8,022 bases of DNA from an uncultured Caldilinea sp. (GTDB lineage: Bacteria > Chloroflexota > Anaerolineae > Caldilineales > Caldilineaceae), in the NCBI GenBank assembly GCA_937928035.1, contig CALFWA010000342.1, forward strand, positions 1 through 8,022. Direction: 5' to 3'. Below, in pieces: positions 1 to 8,022 of this stretch. The notes beneath the pieces are model-generated. The model made no database searches. It had not been told where the DNA came from and saw only the letters and a program-made list of their open reading frames with translations. A program made the position numbers and the translations under genes. How positions within the stretch are numbered: the first letter of the stretch is position 1; every line of letters begins with the position of its first letter.

Positions 1-65
1 ACGGAGGTGCCGGCGAATCTTCAACAACACCGACCTTCGTCCAAGTTTTTCCAAACGGAGCCACT

Positions 66-1157
66 ATGTATTCGTTCGACATGACGCCGGAACAGAAAAT
101 GTTGGTGGACACGGTCCACAAATATGCAGAGAAGAATCTGCGCGCCGTTTATCGCGAGGCGGAAGAGTCTAAGCAGACGCCGGAGAAGGTTGTGCAGATG
201 GGCTGGGAGCTGGGGCTGTTGCCCGGCCTGATCGACGCCCAGTATGGCGGCTATGGGGAATATTCGGCGCTGACCAGCGCTCTCTATCTGGAAGAGATGG
301 CATGGGGCGACCTGGGCATTACGCTGCACCTGCTGACGCCCAACCTTTTCGCCATCCCCATTGCTCAGTTTGGCACAGACCAACAAAAAGCGCAGTATCT
401 TTCGATGTTCTGCGGGGATGCTTTCCCGCGCGCCACCGCCGCCATCGTCGAGCCGGTCGTGCAGTTTGACCCGGCGGAGTTGCGCACCACCGCAGAGAAA
501 CGGGGCGACGAGTACGTCATCAACGGCAAGAAAACCTATGTTCCCCTGGCCAAACAGGCTGAGCTTTTCCTCGTCTACGCCCAGGAAAACGGCGTCACGC
601 AGGCGTTTATTGTCCCCGGGAACGCAGGCGGCGTGAAAGTCGGCAAGCGCGTGAAGTTGATGGGCGTGCAGGCGCTGGAGATGTACGAAGTCGAGTTCGA
701 GAATGTCGCCGTCCCGAAAGCCAATCGATTAGGTGGGCTGAAAGGCATTCGCCTCCAACGCCTGTTGACGTTGAGCCGCATTACGCTCGGCGCACTGGCG
801 GTGGGCGTTGCACGTGCAGCCTATGAATACGCGTTGAACTACGCCAAAGAGCGCGTGGCCTTCGGCGAGCCGATCGCCCACCGCCAGAGCATCGCTTTCA
901 TGCTCGCCAACATGCGCATCGAAATCGAGGCGACGCGGCTGATGGTGTGGGAAGCCGCCTACAAATATGATACTGGTGAAGATGCCACCAAAGCCGCCTA
1001 CCTGGCCAAGACCTATGCAGACAAGATGGTGCTTGAGGTGACCGATGGCGCCGTGCAGGTGTTGGGCGGACATGGTTACATCCGTGATCATCCGGTCGAG
1101 CTATGGCTGCGCAACGGTCGCGGCTTTGCGACCCTAGACGGGGCAGTAGTTGCGTAA
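66..1157 (+). CDS. Acyl-CoA dehydrogenase family protein with degenerate active site (putative partner subunit)
   Basis: This 363-residue protein has the acyl-CoA dehydrogenase (ACAD) fold: a helical N-terminal domain (about 1-120), a middle beta domain (about 121-225) and a C-terminal helical domain (about 226-363). ACADs are FAD enzymes that oxidise acyl-CoA to enoyl-CoA and pass electrons to ETF. The motifs that contact FAD of a neighbouring subunit are intact: RVAFG at 263-267, Gln274, and QVLGGHGY at 331-338. The motifs for its own active site are not: the usual TEPxAGSD is VEPVVQFD (128-135), and the catalytic Glu of YEGT is replaced by LDGA with Asp358. The protein stops five residues later, about 20 residues short of typical ACADs. 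The other frames after 1137 do not encode a YEGT-type tail, so this is not a simple frameshift. The start is ATG 66, with CGGAG at 56-60; the frame is open upstream to the window edge, but family alignment supports ATG 66. I infer a non-catalytic or altered subunit pairing with the next gene. Substrate unknown. Confidence 0.88.
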   Translation: MYSFDMTPEQKMLVDTVHKYAEKNLRAVYREAEESKQTPEKVVQMGWELGLLPGLIDAQYGGYGEYSALTSALYLEEMAWGDLGITLHLLTPNLFAIPIAQFGTDQQKAQYLSMFCGDAFPRATAAIVEPVVQFDPAELRTTAEKRGDEYVINGKKTYVPLAKQAELFLVYAQENGVTQAFIVPGNAGGVKVGKRVKLMGVQALEMYEVEFENVAVPKANRLGGLKGIRLQRLLTLSRITLGALAVGVARAAYEYALNYAKERVAFGEPIAHRQSIAFMLANMRIEIEATRLMVWEAAYKYDTGEDATKAAYLAKTYADKMVLEVTDGAVQVLGGHGYIRDHPVELWLRNGRGFATLDGAVVA

Positions 1158-1187
1158 TCGGGTGAATAGAGGTCTCACACTTCGGTT

Positions 1188-1194
1188 AAGAGGA
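1188..1194 (+). promoter_or_regulatory. Ribosome binding site setting the start of the second acyl-CoA dehydrogenase
   Basis: AAGAGGA lies nine bases before ATG 1204. It favours that start over the in-frame TTG at 1150, which would overlap the previous gene and add an 18-residue basic extension unlike ACAD N-termini. Confidence 0.75.
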
Positions 1195-1203
1195 ATTAAA
1201 ACA

Positions 1204-2526
<1,323 letters not shown>

Positions 2527-2571
2527 GGCATGGCGCCTCCATCTCTCCGTGCAGCCAACGAGAAGCGATTG

Positions 2572-2619
2572 GAGGGTGCGGAAGCCAGATCGGTTCCGCA
2601 CCCTCTGTCTCGGAGACAG
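2572..2619 (+). terminator. Back-to-back hairpins after the acyl-CoA dehydrogenase pair, possible terminator
   Basis: A perfect 12-bp inverted repeat (GAGGGTGCGGAA 2572-2583 with TTCCGCACCCTC 2594-2605, 10-nt loop) begins 45 bp after the stop codon. It abuts a second hairpin (CTGTCT 2605-2610 with GACAG ending at 2619), sharing base 2605. No T-run follows, only AAAAG, so this is not a canonical intrinsic terminator. It may end the dehydrogenase transcript with a factor such as Rho, or protect its 3' end. The stem is certain; the function is inferred. Confidence 0.5.
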
Positions 2620-2846
2620 AAAAGTTTGCCGCACTTGCGTTGTGTGTAGTCTCTTCTCATCGCATCAAGCAACCTTGTAGGCGCTGCTCGTAGCTGCGCT
2701 TCTTTATGTTGTTGGGGACGCCAGGTTTGTCGAAACGTGGGGCTGCAGGCCTCGCTCCGATCGCTGTCAGAATGATTCCGCCAAAGCGTCGGGTTGAAAT
2801 CTCCCATCGCGTATTGTTCCTTCCCGCCTTTTGTGAATATTTTTCA
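2620..2846. other. Non-coding spacer upstream of the glycine riboswitch promoter
   Basis: I see no supportable gene here. The open frames crossing it lack ribosome binding sites and resemble no family. It holds a 12-mer, TAGCTGCGCTTC (2691-2702), and a 9-mer, ACGCCAGGT (2718-2726), both of which recur in the spacer after gcvP. It also holds an imperfect hairpin, CCAGGTTT (2721-2728) with AAACGTGG (2733-2740), with seven of eight pairs and a GTCG loop. The last 25 bases become AT-rich towards the promoter. Confidence 0.5.
2691..2726. repeat. Short motifs shared with the post-gcvP spacer, copy 1
   Basis: TAGCTGCGCTTC (2691-2702) and ACGCCAGGT (2718-2726) occur exactly again at 6213-6224 and 6196-6204, in the opposite order. 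Both copies are intergenic. This may be the remains of a dispersed intergenic repeat, but two copies in one window do not prove it. Confidence 0.35.
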
Positions 2847-2873
2847 TTGCAACCCGGAATTTTGTGATATACT
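2847..2873 (+). promoter_or_regulatory. Extended -10 promoter for the glycine riboswitch-gcvP transcript
   Basis: TGATATACT (2865-2873) is an extended -10 element: a TG, one base, then TATACT, five of six matches to TATAAT. TTGCAA (2847-2852) can serve as the -35 at a short 15-bp spacing, which an extended -10 tolerates. Transcription would start near 2880, about 20 nt before the riboswitch, which is the expected arrangement. The local AT-rich patch stands out from the GC-rich surroundings. Confidence 0.7.
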
Positions 2874-2897
2874 GTATGCACACAATTGCATAGCAAC

Positions 2898-3104
2898 GCC
2901 ATACACACTGTGAGAGAGAATCGGTTTAAACCCGGTCGCCGAAGGTGCAAGCTGCGCAGCTCGCCACGGCTGCACGGTGACACTCTCAGGCAAAAGGATC
3001 GCAGTGTGCTGGCAACTCTGGAAAGAGCGGGGGACAACGCTGACCGCCGCCACCCACGGGGCAAGCCGGTCGATCCCGGTCAATCTCTCAGGTCAAGGAC
3101 AGAG
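2898..3104 (+). ncRNA. Tandem glycine riboswitch (two aptamers)
   Basis: This leader RNA of gcvP carries two glycine-sensing aptamers in series. Aptamer 1 is closed by P1 CACACTG (2904-2910) with CAGTGTG (3002-3008) and contains the hallmark GCCGAAGGTGCAA (2938-2950) and CTCTCAGGCAAAAGGATC (2983-3000), with GAGAG (2912-2916) pairing to CTCTC. Aptamer 2 is closed by CTCTG (3016-3020) with CAGAG (3100-3104) and contains ACGGGGCAAGCC (3056-3067) and CTCTCAGGTCAAGGAC (3085-3100). GCC (2898-2900) could pair with GGC (3011-3013) as the leader-linker P0 helix known in this class. The class is typically found upstream of glycine cleavage genes, usually switching them on when glycine is abundant, which fits gcvP downstream. 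The identification is strong; the switching direction is not proven here. Confidence 0.93.
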
Positions 3105-3107
3105 GCA

Positions 3108-3138
3108 ACGGGCATCTCTTTCGAGGCGCCCGTTTTTT
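3108..3138 (+). terminator. Intrinsic terminator of the glycine riboswitch expression platform
   Basis: The stem pairs ACGGGC (3108-3113) with GCCCGT (3128-3133), continues after one mismatch with a T-G wobble and three further pairs, has a TTTC loop (3119-3122), and runs into six Ts (3133-3138). It lies three bases after P1 of aptamer 2 and about 105 bp before the gcvP start, where a glycine-controlled attenuator is expected. Confidence 0.85.
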
Positions 3139-3180
3139 GTTCTAAGTTACATAGGCGCCACAGCGTTGCTGCACTTCATT

Positions 3181-3212
3181 TTTGATGGTGAGAACATTTG
3201 ATAGTGAGAACG
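3181..3212. repeat. Two-copy 16-bp tandem repeat before gcvP
   Basis: TTTGATGGTGAGAACA (3181-3196) is followed directly by TTTGATAGTGAGAACG (3197-3212), identical at 14 of 16 positions. It lies between the riboswitch terminator and the gcvP ribosome binding site. It is probably a slippage duplication; a regulator binding as a direct-repeat dimer is possible but unsupported. Confidence 0.7.
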
Positions 3213-3242
3213 CGTTGATTCTGGACAAAGGAGAATCCGATC

Positions 3243-6137
<2,895 letters not shown>

Positions 6138-6143
6138 TAAGGC

Positions 6144-6164
6144 GGCGGACAGCCTTGTCTCGCC
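6144..6164 (+). terminator. Hairpin just after gcvP, weak terminator candidate
   Basis: GGCGGACA (6144-6151) pairs with TGTC (6156-6159) and CGCC (6161-6164) around one bulged T and a GCCT loop, seven bases after the gcvP stop. No T-run follows. It may stabilise or help end the gcvP message. Confidence 0.35.
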
Positions 6165-6195
6165 GGAGGTGAAGAGCCTGTCGGCGCCTTTGACA

Positions 6196-6224
6196 ACGCC
6201 AGGTGCGGCTTATAGCTGCGCTTC
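6196..6224. repeat. Short motifs shared with the pre-riboswitch spacer, copy 2
   Basis: ACGCCAGGT (6196-6204) and TAGCTGCGCTTC (6213-6224) repeat exactly the motifs at 2718-2726 and 2691-2702. Here they lie closer together and in reversed order. Copies confined to intergenic DNA suggest a dispersed element, which this window alone cannot confirm. Confidence 0.35.
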
Positions 6225-6245
6225 CCTGAGTTTCCCAATGCCTCG

Positions 6246-6290
6246 CAGGCCCTCACCCCCCCTGCCCCTCTCCCAGGGGGTGAGGGCCTG
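6246..6290. repeat. Perfect 15-bp GC-rich palindrome, dispersed-repeat type
   Basis: CAGGCCCTCACCCCC (6246-6260) is the exact reverse complement of GGGGGTGAGGGCCTG (6276-6290), separated by a C-rich 15-base loop. C-rich palindromes of this CCCTCACCCCC type are familiar dispersed intergenic repeats in several bacterial groups, including, as I recall, Chloroflexota. As RNA it would be a very stable hairpin about 110 nt after gcvP, so it could also block 3' exonucleases or help terminate. No T-run follows. Being nearly symmetrical, it reads the same on both strands apart from the loop. Confidence 0.75.
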
Positions 6291-6500
<210 letters not shown>

Positions 6501-6529
6501 TTCAACGAAGCCGCAAAGTTTGCTACACT
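6501..6529 (+). promoter_or_regulatory. Promoter for the acetyl-CoA synthetase leader
   Basis: TGCTACACT (6521-6529) is an extended -10: TG, one base, then TACACT. TTCAAC (6501-6506) lies at the optimal 17-bp spacing as a weak -35. AT-rich sequence just upstream (6468-6480) could act as an UP-like element. Transcription would start near 6536. The -35 matches the consensus at only three of six positions, so this is a good candidate and not a certainty. Confidence 0.6.
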
Positions 6530-6535
6530 TAAAAA

Positions 6536-6720
6536 CACAAAACTCCCGCAGCGGGCGGGGGTAATCGGGCGTGCGCAGCTCTTGGTCGATCCTCCAGGAA
6601 AAGCGCCGCCAGAAGGAGGACTCGGCAACGGCGCCGGTCGTACTCTGCGCATATCCCACCGATTTCGCTGTGTACGCGGCGTCTGCGTTGGTTTCATCCA
6701 TCGAGGACGCCGTTTTTGTA
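6536..6720 (+). ncRNA. Structured 5' leader of the acetyl-CoA synthetase gene, candidate attenuator or riboswitch of unrecognised class
   Basis: The untranslated leader contains several pairings. A 5' hairpin joins CTCCCGC (6543-6549) with GCGGGGG (6555-6561), including one wobble. TGCGCAG (6572-6578) pairs perfectly with CTGCGCA (6645-6651) and encloses a domain. Inside it, TCCTCC (6590-6595) pairs with GGAGGA (6615-6620), and GCGCCG (6603-6608) with CGGCGC (6629-6634), which together would form a pseudoknot. An alternative hairpin joins 6619-6626 with 6633-6639. The leader ends in an intrinsic terminator (6677-6717). GGCGCCG (6630-6636) can instead pair with the terminator's 5' arm CGGCGTC (6677-6683), a natural antiterminator. 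No ATG lies between 6536 and 6719, so a leader peptide is unlikely. I find no T-box, TPP, cobalamin, SAM or glycine consensus. Ligand, and even regulation, are inferred from architecture only. Confidence 0.5.
6677..6717 (+). terminator. Intrinsic terminator in the leader of the acetyl-CoA synthetase gene
   Basis: CGGCGTC (6677-6683) pairs perfectly with GACGCCG (6706-6712), followed immediately by five Ts (6713-6717). The stem continues beyond a 2x2 internal loop with CG/CG and, after a T-T mismatch, TGG (6689-6691) with CCA (6698-6700) around a TTTCAT loop. Its position, downstream of the leader promoter and 48 bases before the start codon with no other promoter in between, points to conditional termination. 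A constitutive terminator of a small RNA is the alternative. Confidence 0.75.
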
Positions 6721-6765
6721 TGGGTCGGCCTGGGTTCATCTCCGCCGGGAAAGGAGGAAAGCGCC

Positions 6766-8022
<1,257 letters not shown>

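Noticed and set aside
3..65. In-frame open extension upstream of ATG 66
   Set aside because: The frame is open to the window edge, but its Gly/Ser/Thr-rich translation does not resemble an ACAD N-terminus, which aligns from the ATG at 66 with CGGAG in front.
1150..1203. TTG-initiated 18-residue extension of the second acyl-CoA dehydrogenase
   Set aside because: It overlaps the end of the first gene, lacks a ribosome binding site and is a basic tail unlike ACAD N-termini, while ATG 1204 has AAGAGGA at good spacing.
1085..1203. Frameshift that would explain the missing YEGT tail of the first acyl-CoA dehydrogenase
   Set aside because: None of the other + frames after 1137 encodes an ACAD C-terminal tail before a stop codon, so the short end appears genuine.
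6536..6720. T-box leader for acsA
   Set aside because: There is no T-box consensus with its UGGN bulge, and an acetyl-CoA synthetase is not a tRNA-regulated gene type.

Overview
The window looks like ordinary chromosome from a moderately GC-rich bacterium (by eye about 60% G+C, strong G/C preference at third codon positions). I see no phage, transposon, CRISPR, tRNA or rRNA signals. A full-length one-chain glycine dehydrogenase, an AcsA-type acetate-CoA ligase and a C-rich dispersed-type palindrome fit a Chloroflexota (Caldilinea/Roseiflexus-like) genome, but that assignment is an impression from reading and not a database result.

Layout, all on the + strand. (1) 66-2526: two adjacent acyl-CoA dehydrogenase genes, apparently co-transcribed (46 bp gap). 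The first has a degenerate catalytic half and the second an intact one, while the motifs that reach into the neighbouring subunit's FAD site show the opposite pattern, so the two look like subunits of one heteromeric enzyme. (2) 2527-3242: a spacer with back-to-back hairpins after the dehydrogenases, an extended -10 promoter, a tandem glycine riboswitch, an intrinsic terminator and a 16-bp tandem duplication. (3) 3243-6137: gcvP, a complete 964-residue glycine cleavage P-protein controlled by that riboswitch, with no gcvT or gcvH beside it. (4) 6138-6765: a 628-bp spacer with a hairpin after gcvP, a 15-bp perfect GC-rich palindrome, a promoter, and a leader of about 185 nt ending in a strong intrinsic terminator only about 50 nt before the next gene. 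(5) 6766-8022: the first 419 codons of an acetyl-CoA synthetase (acsA-like), cut by the window end.

The theme is central carbon catabolism: acyl-CoA oxidation, glycine cleavage to CO2, NH3 and methylene-tetrahydrofolate, and activation of acetate to acetyl-CoA. The best candidates for something undescribed are the leader of the acetyl-CoA synthetase gene, which has the architecture of a transcription-attenuating riboswitch but matches no class I recognise, and the complementary half-site acyl-CoA dehydrogenase pair.
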